From Candidatus Flexicrinis affinis (GTDB taxonomy: Bacteria > Chloroflexota > Anaerolineae > Aggregatilineales > Phototrophicaceae): a DNA stretch of 64,000 nt. Under the pieces are notes generated by a model. It was given only the letters and a program-made list of their open reading frames with translations. It was not told the origin of the DNA and made no database searches. Below are positions 1 through 8,332 of the stretch, in pieces. The stretch lies in the NCBI GenBank assembly GCA_016716525.1, contig JADJWE010000001.1:2066108-2130107 (forward strand), in the 5' to 3' direction. The translations under genes were made by a program, and so were the position numbers. Positions within the stretch are counted from its first letter, which is position 1, and every line of letters begins with the position of its first letter.

Positions 1-357
1 GTGAGTGAAACGGTAGTCGAGCGCATGGCAGAGCTGGCCGGCCACCCGGTGCGCTGCCCGCATGGCGAGCCGATCCCTACCGCCGATGGCGTCATGCCGA
101 TCGTGCGCGACTTCCCACTGACCGAGGCTGCGCCGGACGTGCCGCTCAAGGTCAGTCGCGTCAACTCGCACGATGAAGACAAGCTGCGCTATCTCGACAC
201 GTTGGGCCTCAGGACCGGCGCCGACTTCAAGCTGGTCGAACGCGCACCCTTCAACGGGCCGCTCAAGCTGCTGATCCACGGCGACACGCATTTCATCGGC
301 CATGAGCTCGCCCGTGTGCTGCGCGTGTGCCTCCCCGAGGACTTCGATCTCGCGTGA
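1..357 (+). CDS. DtxR/MntR-type metal-dependent repressor, C-terminal part (cut by window edge)
   Basis: This is the C-terminal part of an iron- or manganese-sensing transcriptional repressor. The visible 118 residues begin inside the dimerisation/metal domain: SETVVERMAELAGHPVRCPHG followed by EPIP matches the DtxR segment that ends in the conserved PxGxPIP turn. They continue into a FeoA/SH3-like domain (about residues 45-118, with DTLGLRTGADFKLVERAPFNGPL). The winged-helix DNA-binding half and the first metal ligands lie left of the window, so the GTG at base 1 is an internal valine codon and not a start. The stop overlaps the GTG of the next gene, so the two are probably translationally coupled. 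Whether the metal is Fe or Mn cannot be told without the N-terminus. Confidence 0.85.
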   Translation: MSETVVERMAELAGHPVRCPHGEPIPTADGVMPIVRDFPLTEAAPDVPLKVSRVNSHDEDKLRYLDTLGLRTGADFKLVERAPFNGPLKLLIHGDTHFIGHELARVLRVCLPEDFDLA

Positions 358-2315
358 CCTCCCGCACGGCGAACGTCATCGCACTGGCGGCTGTAATCGT
401 CCTCGCGCTGGCCGCCCGCCTCATCGACATCCAAAACGTCGAGTTCTTCCACGACGAAGCCATGGTCGCCATGATGGCGCAAGAGATGGCAGACGGACTG
501 GCGTTCCCGCTGCAAGGTATTCTGTCGTCGGTCGGAATCCCCAATCCGCCGACGAGCATTTACGTGATGGCAGTTCCGTACGCCTTCACCAACGATCCGG
601 TCGCCGTGACCGCGTTCATTGCCGTGCTCAATGCCGTGGGTGTCGGGGTCCTGTGGGCTATCGTGCGGCGGTGGGTCGGATACGTGCCTGCGCTCGCCGC
701 CGGAGTCTGGCTGGCACTCACCCCGTGGGCGGTGCTGTACAGTCGTAAGATCTGGGCGCAGGACTACATGCTGCCTTTCCTGCTCGTGGCACTAGCCGCA
801 GCCTTGTGGGGATGGCGAGGCAAGCGGCGCTGGGGCCAGATCGCCATGCTGCCGGTGATGCTGTTCGGCATGCAGATTCACTTTGCGGGCTGGGCGCTTG
901 TGCCGCTGTTCGCGTGGATCGTGTGGCGGGACCGCAAGCAAACGCGCCTCATTCCGGTTGCGATCAGCATCGTGCTTGGTATCGCCGTGATGCTGCCGTA
1001 CGCCATCGGCCTCACGCAGACTTTGCGCGACGACCCGACTCGAATCGCGGACGTGGCTTCGCGCAGCGGCGGCGACCGTGACGGTGCGGTCGAGAGCCTC
1101 GCATACATCGCCCGCCTGACCACCGGCACCGCGATCGAGTCGTGGGTCGCACCGACGGTCGATCCGGCGCCTTTTGAGCGTCCTGCCATCGAAACAACGG
1201 TCGTCGTTGCGATCACTGCCGCACTGTTGATCGTCGGAGGCGTGGCCGTCCTCACCCGCCACCGTGATTGGGCTGTTCCTCTGCTGCTGTGGGTCGCGCT
1301 GCCGATCGTCGTGTTCGAGGTCGGGCTGGCCGATGTGTGGCCACACTACTACGTGCCGCAGCTTCCGGCCTTTGCGCTGCTAATCGGCCTCGGCGTTGAC
1401 GCCCTACGGCGCACGATCGCCGCCCATTTGACTACGCGAACTGGATCAGTGGCCGCCTTCGGCGGGCTGGCGGCGTCGCTGGGATTCGCATGGGTCGGAT
1501 ATCAGTCCGTCATGCAGTACGCATATGCACACTACATCCCCATCGGCGAAGGCACGTCCGGCTACACAACGCCAAGCCGAATACTGAACGAGGTCGTCGA
1601 CGCCATACCCGACGATATCGACGATGTGATCGTCGCGTCGGATGGTGACCGCGTGTGGTTCGACGTCGATGCCGCCCGCTGGCCGGTGCTCCTGCGTGAC
1701 AAGGCTGAATGCGTTCGCGCCCGTCCTGTGGGCGCTCGGATGTGGCTGTATCCTGCGGGTCCATCGGCGCTGATCGTCGCGCCGACCGCCCCAATCGAAT
1801 TTAGGAACGCGGTTGGCCCGGCGCTGGACTCGCCTGTCATAGCCGGCCGGATCGGTGAAGGCGATTTTCAGGTGCGCGCGGGCGATGCAGCGGTCCAGCC
1901 TCCCCTGCCCGGCCAATTGGAGTCGCCAATCGCGGTCTTTTCCAACGGCGCCGCGCTTGTGGCATTTCTCGTTCAAGACGGGCATGGCTCGGTCGGCTTC
2001 AGCGTGCCGAACAGCCCGGATCGCACTTTCTACGGCGGGCTGCAGCACGACTATCAGGTGTTCTTCCACGCGCTTGACGCCGCTGGGAATCGGATCGCGC
2101 AGCGTGACGCGTCGTTCTACCCGGGCCAGTTCTGGTGCACCGGTGACAGGATCTTGATGAACGTGGATCTCGATCTGACGGATGCGGCTACGCTGCGCGT
2201 CGGCTTCTACCGCATCCTCGACGCGGAGACTAGCGAAATCGAAGCGGTGGACGTGCTGGACATAGCCGGCAACCCTGCTGGCAACTGGTTCGATATCCCG
2301 TTAGGCGGTAGCTAG
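354..2315 (+). CDS. GT39/ArnT-like integral membrane glycosyltransferase
   Basis: Likely a lipid-linked-sugar transferase of the PMT/ArnT superfamily, 653 residues, acting at the outer face of the cytoplasmic membrane. A first membrane helix is followed by the loop motif FFHDEA (acidic pair near residues 34-35) that these enzymes use in catalysis. About ten further hydrophobic helices follow up to residue ~390, and then a soluble beta-rich C-terminal domain of some 250 residues. I chose the GTG at 354 because it overlaps the upstream TGA (GTGA), a typical coupled start; a start at 327 would add nine unlikely residues. Neither sugar nor acceptor can be deduced. Its stop shares a CTAG with the stop of the convergent gene. 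Confidence 0.7.
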   Translation: MTSRTANVIALAAVIVLALAARLIDIQNVEFFHDEAMVAMMAQEMADGLAFPLQGILSSVGIPNPPTSIYVMAVPYAFTNDPVAVTAFIAVLNAVGVGVLWAIVRRWVGYVPALAAGVWLALTPWAVLYSRKIWAQDYMLPFLLVALAAALWGWRGKRRWGQIAMLPVMLFGMQIHFAGWALVPLFAWIVWRDRKQTRLIPVAISIVLGIAVMLPYAIGLTQTLRDDPTRIADVASRSGGDRDGAVESLAYIARLTTGTAIESWVAPTVDPAPFERPAIETTVVVAITAALLIVGGVAVLTRHRDWAVPLLLWVALPIVVFEVGLADVWPHYYVPQLPAFALLIGLGVDALRRTIAAHLTTRTGSVAAFGGLAASLGFAWVGYQSVMQYAYAHYIPIGEGTSGYTTPSRILNEVVDAIPDDIDDVIVASDGDRVWFDVDAARWPVLLRDKAECVRARPVGARMWLYPAGPSALIVAPTAPIEFRNAVGPALDSPVIAGRIGEGDFQVRAGDAAVQPPLPGQLESPIAVFSNGAALVAFLVQDGHGSVGFSVPNSPDRTFYGGLQHDYQVFFHALDAAGNRIAQRDASFYPGQFWCTGDRILMNVDLDLTDAATLRVGFYRILDAETSEIEAVDVLDIAGNPAGNWFDIPLGGS

Positions 2316-2734
2316 CGCGGCTCGTTTCCAACCGCGAACAGGATCACGCCCAGCGACGACAGGACGAAACTGCCGATGATCCCGGCGATCTGAAACTGAC
2401 CGATCACCACGTCGTTTGCGAGCACGCCGGCGTTCGAGCCGAAGCCGAGCACGTCCGCCAAGCCGCAAATCGCGGCAAACACGATACCGGTCAGCGCAAG
2501 CCGGCTGCCGACCTGCTGTGTGAGATTGCTCTGGATCTTCGGGAAGTAGGTGAACTTGACGTAGATCAGCGCGCCGAACGTCATCAGCGACCAGCCGATC
2601 AACATGGCCGCCAACTGAACGACACCGACGTTCAGCGTCGGCGCGCGCCCCGTGATGCCGGGGAACAGCCCCATGACGAGCACTAGAAGCCCCAGCGCGC
2701 CCAGCGCGATCCCAAACTGCGCGACCCGGTCCAA
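2312..2734 (-). CDS. Small four-helix membrane protein, unknown function
   Basis: A 140-residue protein with four predicted membrane helices (near residues 5-25, 40-60, 78-98 and 112-135); I do not recognise the family. The best start is a TTG at 2734, preceded by GAGGCG at Shine-Dalgarno distance and just after the NUDIX stop. Longer readings would run back inside the NUDIX gene. It is the third gene of a leftward operon with a LysM protein and a NUDIX hydrolase, but that context does not define a role. The stop overlaps the stop of the convergent glycosyltransferase gene. Confidence 0.7.
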   Translation of the reverse strand: MDRVAQFGIALGALGLLVLVMGLFPGITGRAPTLNVGVVQLAAMLIGWSLMTFGALIYVKFTYFPKIQSNLTQQVGSRLALTGIVFAAICGLADVLGFGSNAGVLANDVVIGQFQIAGIIGSFVLSSLGVILFAVGNEPR

Positions 2735-2744
2735 TGTCTTCGCC

Positions 2745-3275
2745 TCACAGGCCCAGATGACGCGCGACGCGAAGAATGCCGATAATCGATTTGCCGTCGT
2801 GCAGCATGCCACTCTGTGCTTGTTCCAACGCGTCCCGTAATGGCATTCGGCTGACCTCGATAAACTCGTCGTGGTCGGCCGGCAGCGGAGAGTGTTCGAG
2901 GTCGGTCGCCATGAATAGGTGAATCAGCTCGGTTGTGTAGCCGGGAGCGGCGAAGAACGACCCCATCGGCGTCAAAGAGCGCGGGATGTAGCCGATTTCC
3001 TCCTGAAGCTCGCGCCGCGCGCATTCCGCCGGGTCCTCGCCCGGATGCAGCGTGCCGGCCGGAATCTCGATCAGTACGTGATCGGCCGCGGTGCGATACT
3101 GTGATACGAGGATGACGTTGCCGTCCACATCGATCGGGACAACCGCCACTGCGCCGGGATGGCGCACGATCTCGCGCTTGGCCGCGTTACCGTCCGGCAG
3201 CGTGACGTCGACAATGTCCAACGTCACAACCCGGCCCTCGTAGATCCTTTTCGAGGCCGTCAGCGTCTCTTTCAT
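2745..3275 (-). CDS. NUDIX hydrolase, ADP-ribose pyrophosphatase type
   Basis: A 176-residue cytosolic pyrophosphohydrolase. The complete Nudix box (G-x5-E-x7-REUxEExGU) spans residues 74-96, with Arg88, Glu89, Glu92 and Glu93 as the Mg-binding core. The N-terminal extension (GRVVTLDIVDVTLPDG, then the VAVVPID strand) is that of ADP-ribose pyrophosphatases of the NudF/YqkG group, which split ADP-ribose into AMP and ribose 5-phosphate. Proline, or a similar residue, downstream of the box usually sets the specificity, and I infer ADP-ribose from overall resemblance only. The ATG follows an AGGGGGCGGC ribosome-binding region and lies 10 bases after the LysM gene. Confidence 0.88.
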   Translation of the reverse strand: MKETLTASKRIYEGRVVTLDIVDVTLPDGNAAKREIVRHPGAVAVVPIDVDGNVILVSQYRTAADHVLIEIPAGTLHPGEDPAECARRELQEEIGYIPRSLTPMGSFFAAPGYTTELIHLFMATDLEHSPLPADHDEFIEVSRMPLRDALEQAQSGMLHDGKSIIGILRVARHLGL

Positions 3276-3285
3276 GCCGCCCCCT

Positions 3286-4137
3286 TTACTGTAGGCGCAG
3301 CGTCGAGTTGAAGTAGATCAAATCCGGGTTGACGATCCCGTTCAGCGATTGAATGTCCCGGATCAGAACGTTACAGCGCAGCGAAATGGCGAACAGCGTG
3401 TCGTACTGCTCGACCACGATCGACGGGCCGCACGTGCTGCCCGTTGTTCCGACGCCCGAGCCGGTTCCCGTTCCGGGGAAGGAGCCGCTTTCGGTGCTGC
3501 CGGTCCCGGTGCTGGGGACCGTACCCGGAGCGGGTTGTCCGACACCACAGTTCGGAATGCGGATTTCCTGCCCGACACGAATCAGAGCCGGGTTGGCAAT
3601 ACCGTTGTAGTTCGCCAGCGTGATGTACGACATGTTGTACTGCAAGCCAATGCGGAACAGGTTCTGCCCTGCGGCCACAATGTGCACGCAGTCGCCGGTG
3701 CCGCCCGTCTGGAATGTCGGCGTGAAGGTCGGGAACACCGCGAACGTCGGGTCGAGCGTCGGGCTGAGCGTGGGAAGTTGGAAATCGATCTCGGCCTGCG
3801 CGGTCTGCGTCAGGGGGATTCCGGTCGCTGCCGCGACGGTCAGCGTGACTTCGAGAATGATCGGGTCGATGGTCGCCTCGACCACCTGCGCGATCGCCGT
3901 GAGCTGTGCCAGCTCGTTCGGGTCCGGCGTATTGGTGACGACGATGAACTCCGGCTCAGGCGTGGGGCCGGGCGTATGGGTCTCGGTCGGCGTCGGTGTC
4001 AGGCTGGGCAACAGCTGCGGGATCGCCGTCGGTTCGGCTGCACCTTCGCTGGCAGACAACAGACATCCTCCGGCCATCAATGCAGCGAAAATGAGGGAAG
4101 CCGCAAACGCGACAAGGCGCGCACTGAGCTGCTGCAT
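3286..4137 (-). CDS. Secreted protein with two C-terminal LysM domains
   Basis: A 283-residue exported protein. The start is the ATG at 4137, with GGGGAG upstream, giving an N-terminal hydrophobic signal (AARLVAFAASLIFAALMAGGC-like region). A Cys follows the signal, so it may be lipid-anchored, although the lipobox is weak. A Thr/Pro-rich linker (PTPTETHTPGPTPEPE) typical of Chloroflexota surface proteins follows. Two LysM modules end the protein: CVHIVAAGQNLFRIGLQYN... and IVVEQYDTLFAISLRCN..., each ending in NPxLIxxGQxIxIP-like text and each about 48 residues. LysM domains bind peptidoglycan or other GlcNAc polymers. No catalytic domain is visible, so a cell-wall-bound structural or scaffold role is likely. 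Confidence 0.8.
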   Translation of the reverse strand: MQQLSARLVAFAASLIFAALMAGGCLLSASEGAAEPTAIPQLLPSLTPTPTETHTPGPTPEPEFIVVTNTPDPNELAQLTAIAQVVEATIDPIILEVTLTVAAATGIPLTQTAQAEIDFQLPTLSPTLDPTFAVFPTFTPTFQTGGTGDCVHIVAAGQNLFRIGLQYNMSYITLANYNGIANPALIRVGQEIRIPNCGVGQPAPGTVPSTGTGSTESGSFPGTGTGSGVGTTGSTCGPSIVVEQYDTLFAISLRCNVLIRDIQSLNGIVNPDLIYFNSTLRLQ

Positions 4138-4176
4138 ATCGATCCACTCCCCTAGACAGCGGCTGGCAACACTTCG

Positions 4177-4205
4177 ATTATAGTGGGTGATTCGTCGTTT
4201 GACCA
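4177..4205 (-). promoter_or_regulatory. Promoter of the leftward LysM-NUDIX operon
   Basis: On the minus strand, TGGTCA (4205-4200), a 17-base spacer and a perfect TATAAT (4182-4177) form a sigma-70-type promoter about 33 bases before the LysM start. Its -35 hexamer lies on the same base pairs as the -35 of the opposing promoter. Confidence 0.7.
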
Positions 4206-4227
4206 ACACGCGGCCTCAACCTATACT
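4199..4227 (+). promoter_or_regulatory. Promoter of the rightward lipoprotein operon, probably leaderless
   Basis: TTGACC (4199-4204), a 17-base spacer and TATACT (4222-4227) are near-consensus. Only seven bases separate the -10 box from the ATG at 4235 and there is no Shine-Dalgarno sequence, so the transcript probably starts at or next to the ATG. The -35 overlaps the -35 of the divergent LysM promoter. Confidence 0.7.
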
Positions 4228-4234
4228 TCCGCGC

Positions 4235-5086
4235 ATGAACCGCTACTTCTCCCTCACAGCAATCTTAATGCTTGCGGCCGCGGGCTGTGACGTCGCGTTC
4301 GGTCCCGAGCCCACCGCAACGCCTACGCCCGCGTTTCCCGAACTTGCCCCAAGCCCGACCATTGACATCCACCCGCCGACCGAGATCGCAGACGACGGCG
4401 CGCTAATCCTTGAAGGTGTCACCAACCCGACGGCGGCGGCCCTCCCTGCCGACTCGGCCTTCCTGCCCGCGATGCCGACGCCCGACCTGAGCAATCGCCC
4501 GATCTTGATTGAAACGATGCTGCCGTCCGGCACGAGGGTCGATGGTGAAGTGTGGCTGCCCGGTGGCCGCGCGCCGGGCGTCGTGCTGTTCGGCGCGACG
4601 TTTGAACAGTGGGCGGGCTTTCCATCACAGCTGCGGCAGGCCGGCTATTCGGTGGTTGTGTTCCAGTGGTCGCGCAGCATCACTCCGGATGACTTCACCA
4701 TGCTGCTGAATTCAGCGGCGCTTCAACCGGGTGTCGACCCCGCACGCTTGATCTTGATCGGCGCGGAAGCTGGCGCAGACTCCGCGCTTGCAGCTTGCGC
4801 CGCAGACGGCCGGTGTCTGGGTTCGGTTCTGCTCAGCCCGCAGGGTTCGGACGATCCCCAAGCCGTGATGGACGCGTACAACCCGCGGCCCATCCTGCTC
4901 ACGGCCAGCGAAGTCGACTCGGCATCGCTGCGCACGGCGAACACACTGCGTCAGCTCGCGACCGGATCGGCACTCCTTCAGCCGTTTGAAGACGCCGGGC
5001 GCGGTACGCAAATCTTGTTCAACCGCCCCGACATGGTTACGCTCATCGTCGACTACTTGGCGACCGTCACAGGATCCACGCGATGA
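4235..5086 (+). CDS. Alpha/beta-hydrolase-like lipoprotein lacking the usual nucleophile
   Basis: A 283-residue probable lipoprotein. A signal ends in LAAAGC (Cys18), followed by a PTATPTP linker and a compact alpha/beta-hydrolase-like domain (about residues 88-283, dienelactone-hydrolase-like order of strands). The nucleophile elbow, normally GxSxG or GxCxG, reads GAEAG at 176-180, so Glu178 occupies the Ser/Cys position. The protein may be non-catalytic or use a different chemistry. I took the ATG at 4235 because the signal peptide starts there and the promoter -10 box ends at 4227; upstream codons would precede the transcript. It overlaps the thioesterase gene by ATGA. Confidence 0.7.
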   Translation: MNRYFSLTAILMLAAAGCDVAFGPEPTATPTPAFPELAPSPTIDIHPPTEIADDGALILEGVTNPTAAALPADSAFLPAMPTPDLSNRPILIETMLPSGTRVDGEVWLPGGRAPGVVLFGATFEQWAGFPSQLRQAGYSVVVFQWSRSITPDDFTMLLNSAALQPGVDPARLILIGAEAGADSALAACAADGRCLGSVLLSPQGSDDPQAVMDAYNPRPILLTASEVDSASLRTANTLRQLATGSALLQPFEDAGRGTQILFNRPDMVTLIVDYLATVTGSTR

Positions 5087-5547
5087 CACACGACATCCCC
5101 GCGCCAGAGGGCTACCGATACCTGACGGTGATCCCCATCCGCTACGGCGACATGGACACGCTCGGCCACGTCAACAATGCCAAGTTCCTGACCTACCTCG
5201 AACAGGCGCGTGTCGGGTACTTCCGCGATCAGAAGCTGTGGGACGGCAGCCTGTCGGAGCGCGGCATGATCATCGCCCGCGCCGAGATCGACTTCCGCGC
5301 GCCGATGACGCTCGATGATCGCGAGGCCTATGTCTGGACACGTGTGAGCAGGCTTGGCAACAAGAGTTTCGACATGACGCATGTGATCACCGTCATGCGC
5401 GAGGGACAGCCGGTCGTGACCGCCGACTCGCGTACCGTCGTTGTCGTGTTCGATTACACGGCGAACGCCACGGTCACTATGCCTGACGCGTGGCGTTCGC
5501 TGCTGCTTGCGTATGAGCCGCTGCTGGGCGGACCCAGCTCCGGCTAG
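5083..5547 (+). CDS. Hotdog-fold acyl-CoA thioesterase (4HBT/YbgC/FadM type)
   Basis: A 154-residue cytosolic thioesterase that hydrolyses acyl-CoA to the free acid. The N-terminal motif IRYGDMDTLGHVNNAKFLTYLE carries the family's catalytic Asp (Asp23/25) and the HVNN turn into the central hotdog helix. Length and motif order match the 4-hydroxybenzoyl-CoA thioesterase family. The acyl chain preference cannot be read from the sequence; with etfBA nearby, a role in fatty-acid or aromatic acyl-CoA turnover is plausible but inferred. Its ATG overlaps the stop of the lipoprotein gene, and its stop shares a CTAG with the convergent protease gene. Confidence 0.85.
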   Translation: MTHDIPAPEGYRYLTVIPIRYGDMDTLGHVNNAKFLTYLEQARVGYFRDQKLWDGSLSERGMIIARAEIDFRAPMTLDDREAYVWTRVSRLGNKSFDMTHVITVMREGQPVVTADSRTVVVVFDYTANATVTMPDAWRSLLLAYEPLLGGPSSG

Positions 5548-7382
5548 TAGTACAGCTCGAAGTTGTAGCCGCCGCTCGGATTGTTCAACGTACCGCTGCC
5601 GTCCACACCGATGTTGGCGACGACATAGGCGCGCTGCGTGCCGGTCAGCCCGCGCGGAAGCTGCGAGTACGGCACGTGCATCCAGTAGTCCGTCCACGCG
5701 CTGGAGTCATAGCTTGGCGTCACCACTTCCTGTACCGTAAGTCCGCCTGAAGGGTCGCAGTAGTAGGTGTCGCTTCCGCACGGGATCGGTGTGCCGTCCG
5801 CCCAGAAGAAGAACAGCGCAACGCGCACCGGAACGCCCCGATGGCCCTCGGCCTCAAAATCGACGTAGGTCTTGATGCCTTGCTCGGAACTGCGGTCGCC
5901 GCCGACGTCGAACTCCATGCGCGTGATCGTGATCGAGAAGTCGCTCTGCGTGTTGGTCGTTGGTCCGCGCGAACCCATGGTGATCGTCACCGGCGCCGGT
6001 GAACTCGGATTGGTCAGCGTCGTTCCGTTGTTCGGGCCCACGTTGGCGACGACCTGAAAATTGACCGTCCCGGTGAAAGAGTCCGGCAATCCGATGTACG
6101 GAATCCAGAACCAGTAATCGTCCCAGATCGTGTCGTCAAACGACGGTGTCAGGACGGACTGCACGGTCAGGCCGCCCGACGGATCACACTCGTCTTCGGT
6201 CATGTTTTCGCACGAGATCGCCGAACCGTCGTTGTTCAGATAGAACAGGGCCGCGCGGATTTCCTGATCGCGGTAACCGACGGCTTGAATCTCGGTATGC
6301 ACTTTGAACCCAAGCTCGCCGGTATCGTTGGCCGTTACGTCGTACTCGATGTTGGTGATGCGAATCGACAGCCCCTGATTGGCCGTCTGCTGAGTCTCGT
6401 CTGCCGGGTATCGCACGCGCGATGAGGCGGTGAAGTCGCGCTCGCGCAGGTTCACCAGCGCCGTGGCGCTGCAATCTTGCAGCAGCATGTCGTAGATGCC
6501 CGGTTCGATGTCGACAGAGAAGGATGTCCCCGGCGGAACAGTGCCTGTGTTCCCTAGGCGATCCGGTCCCCAGTCCGCGGCGTTACTCGGCGCGATGTAG
6601 ATATAGCAGATCTCGGTGGACGACGTGTTGTCGAGCGTCACCGTCACAACGTCGGGGATCAGGCCTTGCGCATACGCGCTCAGCACCGTTTCGACCGCAA
6701 CGAACGGCAATACACCGCCCAACCGGCCGAGCGTACGCTCTTCACTGCGGACCATCGTCGGAAGGCCGAGGAAACGTCCGTTGACATCGACAACCAAGCC
6801 ACCTGAGTTGCCCGGCGAGATCTCGGCGTCCGTGCGATACCACAGCGGTACGCGCCGGTCGAACAAGTTGGCGTTCTCAACGCTGGTGATCGACCCCTGC
6901 GTGACGACCAGATAGCCGTCGCCGACGGTCGGGTATCCGAACACGTACACCGAGTCGCCCAGCGCAATATCCCCTGCCGCCTCGTTGATCACAGGCAGGT
7001 TGAGCGTGGCCGGGTTGATCGGGCTGCGGTCCGGCGCGCGGTCGATTTGCAGAATCGCAAAGTCGATTTCGTTGAATGCCCGAACCAATGACGCCCAACC
7101 GATCACTGCCGGAAGTTCGCCCTGCGCGGTCGTCTGGTAAATCTCAAAGTCGGTGCCGCCTTCCACGACGTGCCGATTGGTATAGATCAAGCCGGTCGGC
7201 TCGACAATCGTGCCTGAGCCGGTAGACACGGGTTCGCCGTCTACGTACTGCAAGATAAACACCACCGATTGCGAGATTTGCTCGATGGCTTTTGGTGTCA
7301 GGCCGCTTTGTGCGTTCGCTGCCGGCGCCACACCGGCACACAAAACCGCCGCGATGATGATGAGCAGTGCGAATCGGCGCAT
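5544..7382 (-). CDS. Secreted HtrA-like serine protease with two tandem C-terminal beta domains
   Basis: A 612-residue exported trypsin-fold protease. A signal peptide (residues 1-24, ending ANAQ) precedes a DegP/HtrA-like catalytic domain with His71 (TNRHVV), Asp107 (DFAIL) and Ser193 (GNSGG). No PDZ domain follows. Instead there is a small domain with three Cys (about 245-320) and then two copies of a ~130-residue module (339-467 and 483-612). Both modules contain a CDPSGGLTVQ motif, a Trp/Tyr-rich block and a VVANxG strand near the end, and may bind substrate or wall polymer. I chose the ATG at 7382 because it gives a clean signal peptide; upstream residues have no such feature. The stop overlaps that of the thioesterase gene. 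Confidence 0.85.
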   Translation of the reverse strand: MRRFALLIIIAAVLCAGVAPAANAQSGLTPKAIEQISQSVVFILQYVDGEPVSTGSGTIVEPTGLIYTNRHVVEGGTDFEIYQTTAQGELPAVIGWASLVRAFNEIDFAILQIDRAPDRSPINPATLNLPVINEAAGDIALGDSVYVFGYPTVGDGYLVVTQGSITSVENANLFDRRVPLWYRTDAEISPGNSGGLVVDVNGRFLGLPTMVRSEERTLGRLGGVLPFVAVETVLSAYAQGLIPDVVTVTLDNTSSTEICYIYIAPSNAADWGPDRLGNTGTVPPGTSFSVDIEPGIYDMLLQDCSATALVNLRERDFTASSRVRYPADETQQTANQGLSIRITNIEYDVTANDTGELGFKVHTEIQAVGYRDQEIRAALFYLNNDGSAISCENMTEDECDPSGGLTVQSVLTPSFDDTIWDDYWFWIPYIGLPDSFTGTVNFQVVANVGPNNGTTLTNPSSPAPVTITMGSRGPTTNTQSDFSITITRMEFDVGGDRSSEQGIKTYVDFEAEGHRGVPVRVALFFFWADGTPIPCGSDTYYCDPSGGLTVQEVVTPSYDSSAWTDYWMHVPYSQLPRGLTGTQRAYVVANIGVDGSGTLNNPSGGYNFELYY

Positions 7383-7482
7383 GTTTTTTCCCTCGTTTCC
7401 GCCACGGTCGTCACTCGTCCCTGAAACGATTATGACACAAGTTTTGCGCACGCGTGCTAATCGTACGCCCGACGATACGCAG

Positions 7483-7545
7483 TTCAATTTCTTTCGGCCT
7501 GACGATACAATACGCTGTTAAGTGCGTAGGGTACTTTTGGAGGAA
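7483..7545 (+). promoter_or_regulatory. etfBA promoter and ribosome-binding site
   Basis: TTCAAT (7483-7488), a 17-base spacer and TACAAT (7506-7511) make a reasonable sigma-70 promoter. TGGAGGAA (7538-7545) is a strong Shine-Dalgarno sequence six bases before a TTG codon, and it fixes the start of etfB at 7552 rather than at the upstream GTG at 7522. Confidence 0.65.
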
Positions 7546-7551
7546 TTTCCC

Positions 7552-8331
7552 TTGCAAATCGTTACGTTTACTCGCAGTACGCCGGATACCGCCGCCCGCG
7601 TCGAAGTCGGCGGCGACGGCAAAGTGTCGTGGGGCGGCGCGTCCACCGTGGTCAATCCGTGGGACGAATACGCTCTCGAAGAAGCCATCGTTCAGGCCAA
7701 AAACATCGGCGGCAAAGCGACCGTCATCGCGATCGGACCTGAGATGCACAGCGAAGCCCTCAAGCACAGCCTCGCGATGGGTGTGGACGAGGCCGTGCGC
7801 ATCGAAGACCCGGCGCTCGATCCGGTCGACGGCCTATCCTATGCCGTTGCCGCCGCCGCCGCCGTCAACAAGCTGGAGGATGTCAAGTTGATCATCTTCG
7901 GCAAAGAGGCGGTGGACGTCGGCACCGACCAACACACGGTGATGATCGCCCGCAAACTGTGTTTCCCGCTCCTCACCGGCGTTTCGAAGATCGTCTCGAT
8001 CGACGCGGCCGCCGGCACCATTCAGGTCGAGCGCGCGCTCGAAGGCGGCAAGCAGGTTATGACGAGCAGCCTTCCGGCGGTCATCAGTGTGACCAAGGAG
8101 ATCAACGAACCGCGCTACCCGTCGTTCATCGGCATCCGCAAGGCGAGCAAGGCCACCATCCCCGTCTGGTCGCTGGCCGACCTCGGAGTATCGCTGCCGG
8201 CGCGCCGCACGGTGGTTAACGCCTATTCGAACCTGCCGCCGCGCAATGTCGAGGTCGAGTTGATCGACGGCGAACCCGCCGAACAAGCCAAGAAGCTGGT
8301 CGACCGACTCCTCGAAGAAAAGGTGCTCTAA
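7552..8331 (+). CDS. etfB: Electron transfer flavoprotein, beta subunit
   Basis: A 259-residue ETF beta chain. With EtfA it forms the FAD-containing heterodimer that takes electrons from acyl-CoA and related dehydrogenases and passes them to the quinone pool through an ETF dehydrogenase. The adenine-nucleotide-binding fold is seen in NPWDEYALEEAIVQAKNIGGKATVIAIGP and in FGKEAVDVGTDQHTVMIARKL. The C-terminus carries the KASKATIPVWSLADLG segment typical of the family. Translation starts at TTG (7552) under a strong ribosome-binding site. etfA follows one base after its stop. No acyl-CoA dehydrogenase gene is adjacent. Confidence 0.93.
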   Translation: MQIVTFTRSTPDTAARVEVGGDGKVSWGGASTVVNPWDEYALEEAIVQAKNIGGKATVIAIGPEMHSEALKHSLAMGVDEAVRIEDPALDPVDGLSYAVAAAAAVNKLEDVKLIIFGKEAVDVGTDQHTVMIARKLCFPLLTGVSKIVSIDAAAGTIQVERALEGGKQVMTSSLPAVISVTKEINEPRYPSFIGIRKASKATIPVWSLADLGVSLPARRTVVNAYSNLPPRNVEVELIDGEPAEQAKKLVDRLLEEKVL

Positions 8332-8332
8332 C

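Noticed and set aside
1..3. GTG at base 1 as the true start of the DtxR-type gene
   Set aside because: The protein would lack the DNA-binding domain; the alignment to the family shows that this codon is internal.
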